Shown: positions 28,846 to 38,922 of the stretch, piece by piece
Position numbering within the stretch: the stretch's first letter is position 1
Layout: the number at the start of each line of letters is the position of its first letter
DNA from: Chloroflexota bacterium
Lineage (GTDB): Bacteria; Chloroflexota; Dehalococcoidia; Tepidiformales; Tepidiformaceae
Assembly (NCBI GenBank): GCA_026705605.1
Contig: JAPPAK010000007.1
Location: 372,001 to 436,000 of the forward strand
Direction of reading: 5' to 3'
DNA length: 64,000 nucleotides
The notes under the pieces: model-generated
The model's database searches: none
What the model saw: only the letters and a program-made list of their open reading frames with translations
What the model was told of the DNA's origin: nothing
Translations under genes and position numbers: made by a program

Positions 28846-29741
28846 CGACGCTCCGGCTCGGGACGCGCGCGAGCCGGCTCGCGCTTCATCAGACCGAACT
28901 CGTGGCCGCCCGCCTGAAAGCCATGTGGCCGGACCTCGCACTGGAGACCGTCGAGATCACCACGGCGGGGGACCGCGACCGCACGAGTCCGCTCACGTCG
29001 GGGGAGGGCGCGGGGTGGTTCACGTCGGCGATTCAGGATGCGTTGCTGGCGGGGGAGGTCGACGTGGCCGTGCACAGCTACAAGGACCTGCCGACGGCTC
29101 GACCCGACGGTCTCGTGATCGCGGCGGTGCCGGAGCGCGCCGACCCGCGCGACGCGCTCGTCTCGCGCGACGGCGCAACACTGGCGGGGCTACCCGCGGG
29201 GGCGGTCGTGGGGACGAGCAGTCCGCGTCGGTCGACGCAGACGCTCGCGGTCCGGCCCGACCTCGAACTGCGACCGATTCGCGGGAACGTGGATACCCGG
29301 ATCGAGAAGGTCGAGGCGGGGGAGTACGACGCGGCGCTCTTCGCGATCGCGGGGCTGGAACGGCTGGGGCTAGGCGAGCGTGCCAGCCAGGTGTTCGGGT
29401 TCGAGGAGATGCTGCCCGCACCGGCCCAGGGGGCGCTCGCGGTCGAGTGCCGGCGGGACGACGCGGAGACGCAGCGCCTGCTCGCGGCCATCGACGACCG
29501 GGAGCTGCGGCAGCTCGTGGCGGCGGAACGATCGTTCCTGGCGGCGCTCGAGGCGGGGTGCAGCTATCCCGCCGCCGCCTACGCGGAGAGCTTCGGCACG
29601 ACCCTGAAGCTGCACGGACTGGTGGCGCCGGAAGGCGTCATCGTGCGGTCGAAGGTGGGCGGGCCGGTCGCGGCGGGGCCGGGGCTGGGGCGGGCGCTCG
29701 CACAGGAGCTCCTGGAGATCGCCGAACAGCGCGGGGCGTGA
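28842..29741 (+). CDS. hemC: Porphobilinogen deaminase (hydroxymethylbilane synthase)
   Basis: GTG start in a GTGA overlap with hemL; LRLGTRASRLALHQTELVAARLK...VGTSSPRRSTQTLAVRPDLELRPIRGNVDTRIEK...AGCSYPAAAYA. Confidence 0.96.
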   Translation: MTTLRLGTRASRLALHQTELVAARLKAMWPDLALETVEITTAGDRDRTSPLTSGEGAGWFTSAIQDALLAGEVDVAVHSYKDLPTARPDGLVIAAVPERADPRDALVSRDGATLAGLPAGAVVGTSSPRRSTQTLAVRPDLELRPIRGNVDTRIEKVEAGEYDAALFAIAGLERLGLGERASQVFGFEEMLPAPAQGALAVECRRDDAETQRLLAAIDDRELRQLVAAERSFLAALEAGCSYPAAAYAESFGTTLKLHGLVAPEGVIVRSKVGGPVAAGPGLGRALAQELLEIAEQRGA

Positions 29742-29745
29742 GCGT

Positions 29746-30924
29746 CTAGCCGACGCGAACGATGACGGCGTCGCCCTGACCACCGCCGCCACAGAGCGAG
29801 GCCGCCCCGAGCCCGCCGCCGCGGCGGCGTAGCTCGTTCAGGAGCGTCACCATGAGCCGGGCGCCCGTCGCCCCGAGGGGATGGCCGAGGGCGACGGCCC
29901 CGCCGTTCGGGTTCACGCTTGCGGGGTCGAGGTCGAGCATGCGCGCGGACCAGAGGGCAACCGAGGCGAACGCCTCGTTAATCTCGACCACGTCGAGGTC
30001 GGAGGCGGACAGGCCAGCGCGGTTGAGCGCAGCCTGGATGGCTTCGGCGGGGCGCTCGTGCAGGGTGGCGTCGGGGCCGGCGACCTGGCCGTAGGAGACG
30101 ACCTCGGCGATCGGTTCGGCGCCGAGGTCGGCGGCGGCGCGTTCGCTGGTGACGACCACGGCGGCGCCGCCATCGCTGATCTGCGAGGCGTTGCCGACGG
30201 TCGTCGTGCCCTCGGGCGTGAAGACGGGGCGGAGTCCGGCGAGCGACTGCACGGTCGTGTCGTCGCGGATGCCCTCGTCGTGCTCGACCTGCACGGTCTG
30301 GCCGCGGCGGGCGGGCACATCGACCGGCACGATCTCGCGAGCGAAGTGGCCACTGTCGCGGGCGGCAGCGGCGCGCTGGTGGCTGGCGGCCGACCACTCG
30401 TCCTGCTCCTCGCGGAAGATGCCGAGGGCCTCGTTCTTGAGGTCGGCCGACTCACCCATCGAGCACTCGTCGAAGGCGCAGAAGAGGCCGTCGTGCTGCA
30501 TCGCATCGACGAGCGGGCCGTGGCCGAGGCGGCCTCCCCAGCGGGCGTCGGGGAGCAGGTAGGGCGCGTTGCTCATCGACTCCATGCCGCCCGCCACGAT
30601 GACGTCCGACTCGTCGAGGCGGATGGAGCGGTCGGCCATGGCGATGGCCGTGAGGCCGGAGAGGCAGACCTTGTTGATGGTGGTCGCGGGGACGGTCATG
30701 GGGATGCCGGCGCCGCTGGCCGCCTGGCGGGCGGTTATCTGTCCCGCGCCCGCCTGGACGACGTGACCGAAGATCACCTCATCGACGGCATCCGGGGGCA
30801 CGGCGGCGCTCTCGAGGGCGCCGCCGATCGCGGCCGAGCCGAGCCCGGTCGCGGGCAGGGGCTTCAGGCCCCCGCCGAAGCGTCCGATGGGGGTTCGCGC
30901 CAGACCAACGATGACCGACTTCAT
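29746..30924 (-). CDS. Acetyl-CoA C-acetyltransferase / thiolase family protein
   Basis: [37 protein letters not shown]...[14 protein letters not shown]...[22 protein letters not shown]...[11 protein letters not shown]. Confidence 0.95.
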   Translation of the reverse strand: MKSVIVGLARTPIGRFGGGLKPLPATGLGSAAIGGALESAAVPPDAVDEVIFGHVVQAGAGQITARQAASGAGIPMTVPATTINKVCLSGLTAIAMADRSIRLDESDVIVAGGMESMSNAPYLLPDARWGGRLGHGPLVDAMQHDGLFCAFDECSMGESADLKNEALGIFREEQDEWSAASHQRAAAARDSGHFAREIVPVDVPARRGQTVQVEHDEGIRDDTTVQSLAGLRPVFTPEGTTTVGNASQISDGGAAVVVTSERAAADLGAEPIAEVVSYGQVAGPDATLHERPAEAIQAALNRAGLSASDLDVVEINEAFASVALWSARMLDLDPASVNPNGGAVALGHPLGATGARLMVTLLNELRRRGGGLGAASLCGGGGQGDAVIVRVG

Positions 30925-31013
30925 GGCATGTCTCCTCTTCGCTCCCAAGACTGTACGCCAGAGCGGGCTGCGAGCGATGGCGGAGCGGGTGGCCGGGCGG
31001 TAGGGTTCGCGCG

Positions 31014-31763
31014 ATGAGTCCAGTTGCGATCGTGACAGGGGCGGGTTCGGGGATCGGCAGGGCGGTGTCGCTCGCGTTCCTGCGCGAGGGGTACTCGGTT
31101 GCGCTGGCGGGACGCCGCGCGCAGACGCTGCGCGCGACCATCGCCGAGGCGGGCGCCGACGGCGACCGCGCCATCGCCATCACCACCGACGTGCGTGAAC
31201 CCGCTTCGATACGGGAACTGTTCGACTGGACGGTCGAGCGCTTCGGACGGCTTGACGTGCTGTTCAACAACGCCGGCATCGGGGCGCCGCCGCGGCCGCT
31301 GGAGGAGCTGACGTTCGAGCAGTGGCAGGCGGTGGTCGAGACGAACCTGACGGGGACGTTCCTGTGTACGCAGGAGGCGTTCCGCGTGATGAAGGCGCAG
31401 GACCCACAGGGCGGGCGCATCATCAACAACGGCTCCATCTCGGCGACGACGCCACGACCGAACTCGGCGCCGTACACGTCGACGAAGCACGCGATCACGG
31501 GGCTCACGAAGTCGACGGCGCTCGACGGGCGCCAGTACGACATCGCCTGCGGCCAGATCGACATCGGGAACGCGACCTCGCCGATGACGGCGAAGATGGA
31601 GCGGGGCATGCCGCAGGCCAGCGGCGACGTGCGCCCGGAGCCGACGATGGACGTCGAGAACGTGGCCAAGGCGGTGCTCTACATGGCGAGCCTGCCACTC
31701 GACGCCAACGTGCTCACGCTGACGGTGATGGCGACGAAGATGCCGTTCGTGGGACGCGGCTAG
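31014..31763 (+). CDS. SDR family oxidoreductase
   Basis: [35 protein letters not shown]...NNAGIGAP...[14 protein letters not shown]. Confidence 0.95.
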   Translation: MSPVAIVTGAGSGIGRAVSLAFLREGYSVALAGRRAQTLRATIAEAGADGDRAIAITTDVREPASIRELFDWTVERFGRLDVLFNNAGIGAPPRPLEELTFEQWQAVVETNLTGTFLCTQEAFRVMKAQDPQGGRIINNGSISATTPRPNSAPYTSTKHAITGLTKSTALDGRQYDIACGQIDIGNATSPMTAKMERGMPQASGDVRPEPTMDVENVAKAVLYMASLPLDANVLTLTVMATKMPFVGRG

Positions 31764-31767
31764 GGCC

Positions 31768-32196
31768 GTGACGACCCACATCGTTGCGCTTGCCCTGCTG
31801 GGCATCGCCGTGCTGACCCTTGCCGCCTGCGACGAGTGGGGCGAGGACCGGAAGGCCTGTCCCGAGGACACGGAGCGGTGGACCGAGTACCAGCTCTTCT
31901 TCGGCCTGAGCCAGAGCGACGGGGGAACGATCTCGGAGGAGGAGTGGCGCGAGTTCCTCGCGGATACGGTCACGCCGCGCTTCCCCGATGGGCTGACGGT
32001 CCTCTCGGGGAACGGGCAGTGGCGGGATTCGAGCGGCGAGGTCCTGCGGGAGGGGAGCAAGCTGCTCATCATCTACGCCCCGCCCGGGGAGGGCGGCAGG
32101 CGTGCCATCGACGAGATCTCGGAGGAGTACGAGCGGCGCTTCAACCAGGAGAGCGTGCTGCGCGTGATCGGCAGCGCGTGCGTCTCGTTCTCCTAG
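31768..32196 (+). CDS. DUF3574-like lipoprotein
   Basis: Signal peptide with lipobox LTLAAC; WTEYQLFFGLSQSDGGTISEEEWREFLADTVTPRFPDGLTVLSGNGQWRDSSGEVLREGSKLLII. Confidence 0.75.
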   Translation: MTTHIVALALLGIAVLTLAACDEWGEDRKACPEDTERWTEYQLFFGLSQSDGGTISEEEWREFLADTVTPRFPDGLTVLSGNGQWRDSSGEVLREGSKLLIIYAPPGEGGRRAIDEISEEYERRFNQESVLRVIGSACVSFS

Positions 32197-32203
32197 GGCC
32201 TCG

Positions 32204-32659
32204 TTACCTGTTCGAAGGGGTGGCAGTGGGCGTGGGTGTCACGAGCCCCTCCCACTCGTACGAGGCCGCGATAGCTCTGAGCATGCCCCGGCTCCTCTCC
32301 CACTCCCCAACAGCAGCAATCGCTGGTGGCTCCTCACAGGGCCCGCCCCAGGTCGCCAGCGAGCACTTGAGATGACCGACGTACTGTATCTCGTACGGCT
32401 GGGCATCAACGGTCCAGATGCCCTCAAGGCGCTCCCCCCGCTGGTTCACCCCGAACCTCACCTGCACGTTCGCCGGCGCCGTCATGCGAATCACGCCCTG
32501 CTTCCGATGCCACTCCCATACAACGTCCGGGCCATCGCCAGGCTGTTCCTTGTCGTCCAGGCCGCAGTTCAGGGATGACACCACGATGGCGAACACCATT
32601 GCGGCGACGACGAAGAGTAGCGGGCCCCAGAGGGGGATTGTCACATCACCCAGGCGCAT
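32204..32659 (-). CDS. Hypothetical protein with one N-terminal TM segment
   Basis: MRLGDVTIPLWGPLLFVVAAMVFAIVVSSLNCGLDDKEQPGDGPDVVWEWHRKQGVIRMTAPANVQVRFGVNQRGE... Confidence 0.5.
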   Translation of the reverse strand: MRLGDVTIPLWGPLLFVVAAMVFAIVVSSLNCGLDDKEQPGDGPDVVWEWHRKQGVIRMTAPANVQVRFGVNQRGERLEGIWTVDAQPYEIQYVGHLKCSLATWGGPCEEPPAIAAVGEWERSRGMLRAIAASYEWEGLVTPTPTATPSNR

Positions 32660-32887
32660 CTCAGTAGTCCGAGTCCAGAACTCTCGATAAGCTCGCGATT
32701 GTAGGTGCTGTAGAGGTACTCCTCGACCTGATCGGCGGAGAGGTCACTCCGGTCGAGGATTCTCAGGACGGCAATCTGTTCCATGCACCTGAGCACCGCA
32801 GTGTCGCACAAAACACTACGCCGCATGGGTGTTCCGAATGTGTCAACAGGCCCTAGGAGCGCGCTGAGCCGCTACGCTACCGGGGCC

Positions 32888-35362
32888 GTGTCGAGCGAGC
32901 CGGGTTCCGCGACTTCCGAACCGTTCCCGTTGGTCGAGCGCGCCTTTGTCGAGGTGGCGGTGAACAGCGGTCAGCCGGCGCGCCATCCGTTCACGTACGC
33001 GCGGCCGGAGGGGATGGAAGTGCGGCTGGGGCAGGCGGTGTTCGTCCCGTTCGGGAGCCGCCTGCTGCAGGGCATCGTGCTGGGGGAAACGGACACGCCT
33101 CCCGAGCAGGAGGCGCGACCGGTCGAGGCGGTGGCGGACCCACAGCCGGTGCTGGACGGGCCTCACCGCGAGCTCGCCCGCTGGCTCAGCGACCACTACC
33201 TGGCGCCGCTGTGGGAGTGCGTCACGACGTGCCTGCCGTCGGGGTACGGGCAGCGGTCGGTGACGGTCGTGTCGCCGGTCGACGTGCCCCTGCTCCTCCC
33301 CAGCGACCCCGCCGACCAGCGCGTGCTGCGGTACCTCGCCGAGAACGGCCAGACCGCCCTCGACACGCTTCGGGAAGCGCTGGGGCAGGTGCCGTTGGAC
33401 CTGCTCCGGCGGCTCCAGGACAGCGGCCACCTGACGGTCGCGCAGGGGCTGGCCCGGCCGGCGGGGCGACCGCGCATGGAACGCCGCGTGGCGCTCGTGG
33501 CGGAGCCGGAGTTCGCGCGACGGCATGCACGCGAGCTCGCCGGGCGGACGCCACGGTCGGTGGCGGCGCGCATCCTCGAACGGCTCGCGGAGGCGCGGGA
33601 CACGACGCTCACCGAGATACGGGAGCTGGGGGCGCAGCGCCGCCACCTCGACGATCTGGCGGAGGAGGGGTGGTTGCGGGAGTACGAGGCACGCGTCGAG
33701 CGGGACCCGATCGCGGAGCGGCGACCGGAGCCGCTGCCGCCCGCGACGCTGACGGAGGCGCAAGCATCCGTGGTCGAAGCCATCTCCGAGGCGCCGGGGG
33801 AGTACCTGCTGCACGGGGTCACGGGGTCGGGGAAGACCGAGGTGTACCTCGAACTGGCGCGGCGGGCGCTGGAGGCGGGGAAGGGCGCGATCGTGCTCGT
33901 CCCGGAGATCTCGCTGACGCCGCAGGCGATCCAGCGCTACGGCGAGCAGTTCCCGGCGGAGATCGCGGTGCTGCACTCGAGCCTCAGCACGGGCGAGCTG
34001 TACGACCAGTGGCACCGCATCCAGGGGGGGCAGGCGCGGCTGGTGGTGGGATCCCGGAGCGCCGTGTTCGCGCCGGTGCCGGACCTCGGGCTGGTCGTGC
34101 TGGACGAGGAGCACGAGTGGACCTACAAGCAGGTCGACCCCCAGCCCCGCTACCACGCCCGCGACGCCGCCGCCGAGCTGTGCCGTCTGACAGGGGCAAC
34201 GCTCGTGCTCGGCAGCGCGACGCCGGACGTGACCACGTACCACCGGGCCGAGGTCGGCGCGCTCACCCGGCTCGACCTGCCGTCGCGGGTGATGGCGCTC
34301 AACGAGGGCGACACGCAGGTGGTCCCACTGCCCGAGATTCGGGTGGTCGACATGCGGGAAGAGCTGAAGGCGGGGAACCGGGGTGTTTTCAGCGTGCCGC
34401 TCCGAAACGCGCTTCGGCGAGCGCTGGAGGAGGAAGAACAGGCGATCCTGTTCGTGAACCGGCGGGGCGCGGCGCGCTTCCTATTATGTCGCGCGTGCGG
34501 GTACCTGCCGACGTGCCCGACGTGCTCGCTCGCGATGGGGCTCGACACGCGCGACGTGCTGCACCCGCGCATCTTCTGCCACCACTGCGGGCGCAGCCGC
34601 ACGCAGGAAACGACCTGCCCCAAGTGCGGCAGCGCGCGCTACCGGCCCTTCGGCGTGGGGACGCAGCGGATCGAGGAGGAGGCGAAGCGCGCCTTCCCGG
34701 GGGCGCGCGTCGCGCGCTGGGACAGCGACGCCGCCAGCCGCAAGGGGAGCCACGAACAGATCCTGCAGGCGCTGGAGGCGCGCGAGGTCGACATCCTCGT
34801 GGGAACGCAGATGCTGGCGAAAGGGCTCGACCTGCCCGCCATGACGGTCGTGGGGGTAGTCGACGCGGACGTGGGGTTGAGCCTTCCCGACTACGTCGCG
34901 CACGAGCGCACGTTCCAGCTCCTGAGCCAGGTGGCGGGGCGAGCGGGGCGGCGGGAGCGGCGGGGGGAGGTCTACATCCAGACGTACGAGCCGGACGTCC
35001 CACCCATCCACGCCGCCGCCGAGCACGACTACCGCGGCTTCTTCACCCACGAGACGCAGCACCGGCGGCGAGCCAGCTACCCGCCCTTCGCACGACTGGC
35101 GCGGCTCACGTACCGGCACGCGAACCAGGAGCGGGGCCTGGAGCACGCCTCGCAGGTGGCGGGGGAGCTGCGGACGCGTCGCGACGCGGCCGGCTGGCCC
35201 GACCCGGACGTGCTCGGCCCGACTCCCGCCTACGTGCGGCGTCTGCGGGGCGAGTACCGCTGGCACATCCTGCTGCGGGGCCGCGACCCGCGGGCGCTGC
35301 TGGAGCAGGTCACGCTGGGGCGACGCTGGAGCGTGGATATCGATCCGGTGAGCCTTCTCTAA
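32888..35362 (+). CDS. priA: Primosomal protein N' (replication restart helicase PriA)
   Basis: ERAFVEVAVNSGQPARHPFTYARPEGMEVRLGQAVFVPFGSRLLQGIVLG...LLHGVTGSGKTEVYLELARRAL...zinc-binding CRACGYLPTCPTCS/CHHCG/CPKCGS. Start inferred (GTG 32888); could extend to 32783. Confidence 0.93.
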   Translation: MSSEPGSATSEPFPLVERAFVEVAVNSGQPARHPFTYARPEGMEVRLGQAVFVPFGSRLLQGIVLGETDTPPEQEARPVEAVADPQPVLDGPHRELARWLSDHYLAPLWECVTTCLPSGYGQRSVTVVSPVDVPLLLPSDPADQRVLRYLAENGQTALDTLREALGQVPLDLLRRLQDSGHLTVAQGLARPAGRPRMERRVALVAEPEFARRHARELAGRTPRSVAARILERLAEARDTTLTEIRELGAQRRHLDDLAEEGWLREYEARVERDPIAERRPEPLPPATLTEAQASVVEAISEAPGEYLLHGVTGSGKTEVYLELARRALEAGKGAIVLVPEISLTPQAIQRYGEQFPAEIAVLHSSLSTGELYDQWHRIQGGQARLVVGSRSAVFAPVPDLGLVVLDEEHEWTYKQVDPQPRYHARDAAAELCRLTGATLVLGSATPDVTTYHRAEVGALTRLDLPSRVMALNEGDTQVVPLPEIRVVDMREELKAGNRGVFSVPLRNALRRALEEEEQAILFVNRRGAARFLLCRACGYLPTCPTCSLAMGLDTRDVLHPRIFCHHCGRSRTQETTCPKCGSARYRPFGVGTQRIEEEAKRAFPGARVARWDSDAASRKGSHEQILQALEAREVDILVGTQMLAKGLDLPAMTVVGVVDADVGLSLPDYVAHERTFQLLSQVAGRAGRRERRGEVYIQTYEPDVPPIHAAAEHDYRGFFTHETQHRRRASYPPFARLARLTYRHANQERGLEHASQVAGELRTRRDAAGWPDPDVLGPTPAYVRRLRGEYRWHILLRGRDPRALLEQVTLGRRWSVDIDPVSLL

Positions 35363-35447
35363 ACCTTTCCGTTCCCTATTGTGTTGACGTGGGCTCTGCT
35401 ATCCTCGGGCCTGCCCGTGCGGCGCAATCGCGCGCGGGCGAGGCTTC

Positions 35448-36440
35448 ATGCAGCGATCAGTGGATCCCTGGCGCCGAATCGCCCTCATCTTTCCTGGTCA
35501 AGGCTCACATAGCGTCGGCATGGGCGAGCGCCTGTACCACGCGTCGCGGGCGGCCCGCGAGGTCTTCCGGCGCGCGGACGAAGTGCTCGAGACGAAGCTC
35601 TCCAGCCTCTGCTTCGAGGGGCCCGAGGAAGAGCTCGAACGGACCATCAACCAGCAGCCGGCGACCTTCGTGATCTCGATGGCCTGGCTCGCGGCGCTCA
35701 AGGAGCGTTGGGCGGCGATCGACCGGCGGCTTCAGCCGCACGTATTGGCCGGACACTCGATGGGCGAGTTCACAGCAGCGGTGGCGGCGGGCTCGCTCGA
35801 ATTCGAGGAAGGGCTGCTGCTCGTGCGCGAGCGCGGCCGCGCCATGGACGAGGCCGGCCAGGAGAACCCGGGCGGGATGGCCTCCATCCTCGGCCTTTCC
35901 GAGGAGTCGGTGCTCGCCATTTGCGACGAAGCCACGGGCAGCGACGGGTACGTCGGCATTGCGACGCTTAACTGCGAGGGGCAAAACGTTATTTCCGGCG
36001 CCGTCGGGCCGCTGAAGCGGGCCATGGACGCCGCCCAGGCAGCAGGCGCGCGCAAGGTCGTGCGGCTGCCCATCACCATCGCTTCCCACTCGCCGCTGAT
36101 GCAGCGGGCGAGCGACACCATGAGCGGCTGGCTCGAGCGCTTCCCGCCACGGGAGCCGGACGCCCCCGTGGTCGGCAACATCAACGCCGCCGTGCTCCGC
36201 TCCCAGGGCGAGGTTCACGCGGAGTTGCGTGACCAGCTGACCTCGGTGGTGCACTGGCAGCGCGGCGTCGAGCGCATGCAAGAGCTGGGCGCGGACCTGT
36301 TCGTCGAGGTCGGGCCGGGCAACGTGCTCACCAAGCTGGTGCGCCGCATTGACCCGAAGACGAACGTGGTCAGCCTGAGCGACGACCGCACGGGCCTGCT
36401 CAGCGAGCGTTTTGCCGCCGTCGAGAGTGCGACGCAGTGA
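35448..36440 (+). CDS. fabD: Malonyl-CoA:ACP transacylase
   Basis: RIALIFPGQGSHSVGMGERLYHASRAAREVFRRADE...LAGHSMGEFTAAVAAGSL. Confidence 0.95.
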   Translation: MQRSVDPWRRIALIFPGQGSHSVGMGERLYHASRAAREVFRRADEVLETKLSSLCFEGPEEELERTINQQPATFVISMAWLAALKERWAAIDRRLQPHVLAGHSMGEFTAAVAAGSLEFEEGLLLVRERGRAMDEAGQENPGGMASILGLSEESVLAICDEATGSDGYVGIATLNCEGQNVISGAVGPLKRAMDAAQAAGARKVVRLPITIASHSPLMQRASDTMSGWLERFPPREPDAPVVGNINAAVLRSQGEVHAELRDQLTSVVHWQRGVERMQELGADLFVEVGPGNVLTKLVRRIDPKTNVVSLSDDRTGLLSERFAAVESATQ

Positions 36441-37687
36441 ACCGCCCCCGCGTCGTCGTCACCGGCGTCGGCGCAGTCACCCCAGCCGGGAACACGGCTG
36501 AGGAGACGTGGGCGTCGGTCTTAGACGGCCGCAGCGGCGTCGGTCCGATCACCCTCTTCGACGCCGAGCCCTTCCCCGTGCGCATCCAGGCCGAGGTGAA
36601 GGACTTCGAGATCGACGAGCGCATCGGCGCGAAGCAGCGGCGTCACATGAACCGGGGCGTGCGCTTCGCCATGAACTCCGTGCTCGAGGCGCTCGACGAC
36701 AGCGGCCTCGAGATCACCGAGGAGAACTGCGAGGACGTCGGGATCATCTTCGGGAACGGGGGCGGCGGCTACGAGGAAATCTGGGAAGGCGACCAGGCCC
36801 TGCAGACGCGCGGACCGAGGCGCGTTTCACCCTTCCTCATCGCAAACTTCATCGTCGATGCGGCCAGCGGCCACATCTCCATTCACACCGGCGCGCGGGG
36901 GCCGAACGTAGCCGTCGTGAGCGCCTGCGCGACGGGCGCAGCGGCGATCGGGGCGGGGGCGCACGCCATCCAGCGCGGTGACGCCGCGGCCGTCATCGCG
37001 GGGAGCTGCGAATCGGTGCTGGTGCCCGTGTTCCATGCGACCTGGTGCTCGATGCGCGCGCTCGCGAGCGACAACGAAAACCCCGAGCAGGCGGTCAAGC
37101 CGTTCGACCTGAATCGCGATGGCTTCGCGGCGGGCGAGGGAGCCGGCGCGGTCATCCTCGAGGAGTACGAGCACGCGCGGGCGCGCGGGGCGCGCATCTA
37201 CTGCGAGCTGCTCGGTTCGGGCACCTCGAACGACGCTTACGACATGATTGCGCTCGACGAGGCGGGTCGGGGGCTGCGCCGCTCGATCACGGGCGCCCTG
37301 CGCGAAGCCGACATCGACGCCGCCGAAATCGACTACATCAATCCCCACGGCAGCGGCACGAAGCTGAACGATCGCATCGAGACCGTCGTGGTGAAGGAGC
37401 TCATGGGGGAAGCGGCGCACGAAGTCTCGATGAGCTCGATCAAGCCGGTGACCGGACACGGCATGGCGGCGGCGGGTTCGATCGAGGCGATCGCCTGCAT
37501 CCTGGCCATCCGCGACCAGAAAGTCCCCCCGACCATCAACTACACGACGCCGGACCCCGAGTGTGACCTCGACTACGTGCCGAACGTGGCGAAATCCCGC
37601 CCCGTTCACACGGCGCTGAGCACTTCGGTGGGACTTGGCGGACACAACGCCGCGGTGATCTTCCGCGCCGTGAACGGAGCGGTTTGA
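36437..37687 (+). CDS. fabF: Beta-ketoacyl-ACP synthase II (FabF-like, paralogue 1)
   Basis: RPRVVVTGVGAVTPAGNTAEETWASVLDGRSGVGPI...VSACATGAAAIG...NPHGSGTKLND...KPVTGHGMAAAGS (Cys-His-His retained). Confidence 0.93.
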   Translation: MNRPRVVVTGVGAVTPAGNTAEETWASVLDGRSGVGPITLFDAEPFPVRIQAEVKDFEIDERIGAKQRRHMNRGVRFAMNSVLEALDDSGLEITEENCEDVGIIFGNGGGGYEEIWEGDQALQTRGPRRVSPFLIANFIVDAASGHISIHTGARGPNVAVVSACATGAAAIGAGAHAIQRGDAAAVIAGSCESVLVPVFHATWCSMRALASDNENPEQAVKPFDLNRDGFAAGEGAGAVILEEYEHARARGARIYCELLGSGTSNDAYDMIALDEAGRGLRRSITGALREADIDAAEIDYINPHGSGTKLNDRIETVVVKELMGEAAHEVSMSSIKPVTGHGMAAAGSIEAIACILAIRDQKVPPTINYTTPDPECDLDYVPNVAKSRPVHTALSTSVGLGGHNAAVIFRAVNGAV

Positions 37688-38922
37688 TGACCAGCGCGCT
37701 TGTTACGGGAATCGGGGCGGTCACGCCCGTGGGCCTCACGGCCCCCGAATCGTGGCGCAACCTGCTCGCCGGGAAGTCGGGCATCGCGCCCATCGAGGCG
37801 TTCGACGCGAGCGAGCTTCCCGTGCGCATTGCCGGGGAGGTGAAGGGGTTCACCCCCACGGGCGTCGACTCGAAGGCGGCGCGGCGGATGTCGCGCTTCG
37901 CGCAGTTCTGCGTGGCCGCGGCTCACGAAGCAGCCGAAGATGCGGGTCTGGAGCTGACCGACGAGGAGCGCCCGCGCGCGGCGGTCGCGCTGGCCACGGG
38001 CGCCGGGGGCGTGCTCAACACCTTCCTCGAGACGGAGAACTACATCGCCAAAGGACCCGCGCGCGTGTCCCCCTTCTTCGTGCCCCTGATGGCGCCGAAC
38101 ATGGGCGCCTGCCAGGTGGGCATGCAGCTCGGGCTGCGGGGGCCGACGCTCGCCTCGACGGCGGCCTGCGCGAGCGGCCTGTACAGCTACATCGAGGCGA
38201 AGGCGCTGATCGAGAGCGGCCTCGCCGATGTCGTGCTAGCTGGCGGCGCGGAGGCCGCGATACACCCGGTGTCCGTGGCGGGCCTGGCGAACATGAAGGC
38301 GCTCAGCCGGAACAACGACGACCCGGAGGGCGCCTCCCGCCCGTTCGACCGCGACCGCGACGGCTTCGTGTTCGGTGAGGGCGCATCGGTGTTCGTGGTG
38401 GAGTCGGAGGAGCGGGCGCGCAAGCGCGGCGCTCGCGTGTATGCCGAGATCGCGGGCGGCGCGCTGAGCAGCGACGCGTACCACATCACGGCTCCTCGCG
38501 ACGATGGCAGCGGAGCGGCGCAGGCGATGTCCTCCGCGCTCGATGCAGCCGGCATGGGGCCGGAAGCGATCGATTGCATCTCCGCTCACGGCACGGGCAC
38601 GCCGCTGAATGACGTGTCCGAGACGCTCGCGATCAGGATCGCGTTCGGGGAGCAGGCCGACTCCGTCGCAATCAGCGCGACGAAGTCGATGGTCGGGCAC
38701 CTGCTGGGCGGGGCCGGCGCGGTGGGGGCGATGGCATCGGTGCTGGCGATCGCGGAGGGCTGCGTGCCTCCGACGATCAACCTGGAGAATCCCGATCCCG
38801 AGTGCGACCTCGACTACGTCCCCAACGAGGCCCGCGAGATGACGGTCGACGCGGCGATGGTCAACGGCTTCGGGTTCGGCGGCCAGAACGGCAGCGTGAT
38901 CTTCAAGCGCTACGAGGGCTAG
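37687..38922 (+). CDS. fabF: Beta-ketoacyl-ACP synthase II (FabF-like, paralogue 2)
   Basis: MTSALVTGIGAVTPVGLTAPESWRNLLAGKSGIAPI...TAACASGLYS...SAHGTGTPLND...KSMVGHLLGGAGA. Confidence 0.93.
   Translation: MTSALVTGIGAVTPVGLTAPESWRNLLAGKSGIAPIEAFDASELPVRIAGEVKGFTPTGVDSKAARRMSRFAQFCVAAAHEAAEDAGLELTDEERPRAAVALATGAGGVLNTFLETENYIAKGPARVSPFFVPLMAPNMGACQVGMQLGLRGPTLASTAACASGLYSYIEAKALIESGLADVVLAGGAEAAIHPVSVAGLANMKALSRNNDDPEGASRPFDRDRDGFVFGEGASVFVVESEERARKRGARVYAEIAGGALSSDAYHITAPRDDGSGAAQAMSSALDAAGMGPEAIDCISAHGTGTPLNDVSETLAIRIAFGEQADSVAISATKSMVGHLLGGAGAVGAMASVLAIAEGCVPPTINLENPDPECDLDYVPNEAREMTVDAAMVNGFGFGGQNGSVIFKRYEG

Noticed and set aside
32641-32826. 61-aa minus ORF upstream of the 32204-32659 gene
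   Set aside because: Short, no motif, overlaps the next gene and opposes the priA 5' region; insufficient evidence to call.
32783-32887. Longer PriA N-terminus from ATG 32783
   Set aside because: Residues before about 32888 show no PriA similarity, and TACGCT (32873-32878) lies just upstream of GTG 32888; the exact start remains unproven.
35384-35405. TTGACG ... TATCCT as a canonical fabD promoter
   Set aside because: The spacer is only 10 nt; at best TGCTATCCT is an extended -10 and the TTGACG is coincidental.
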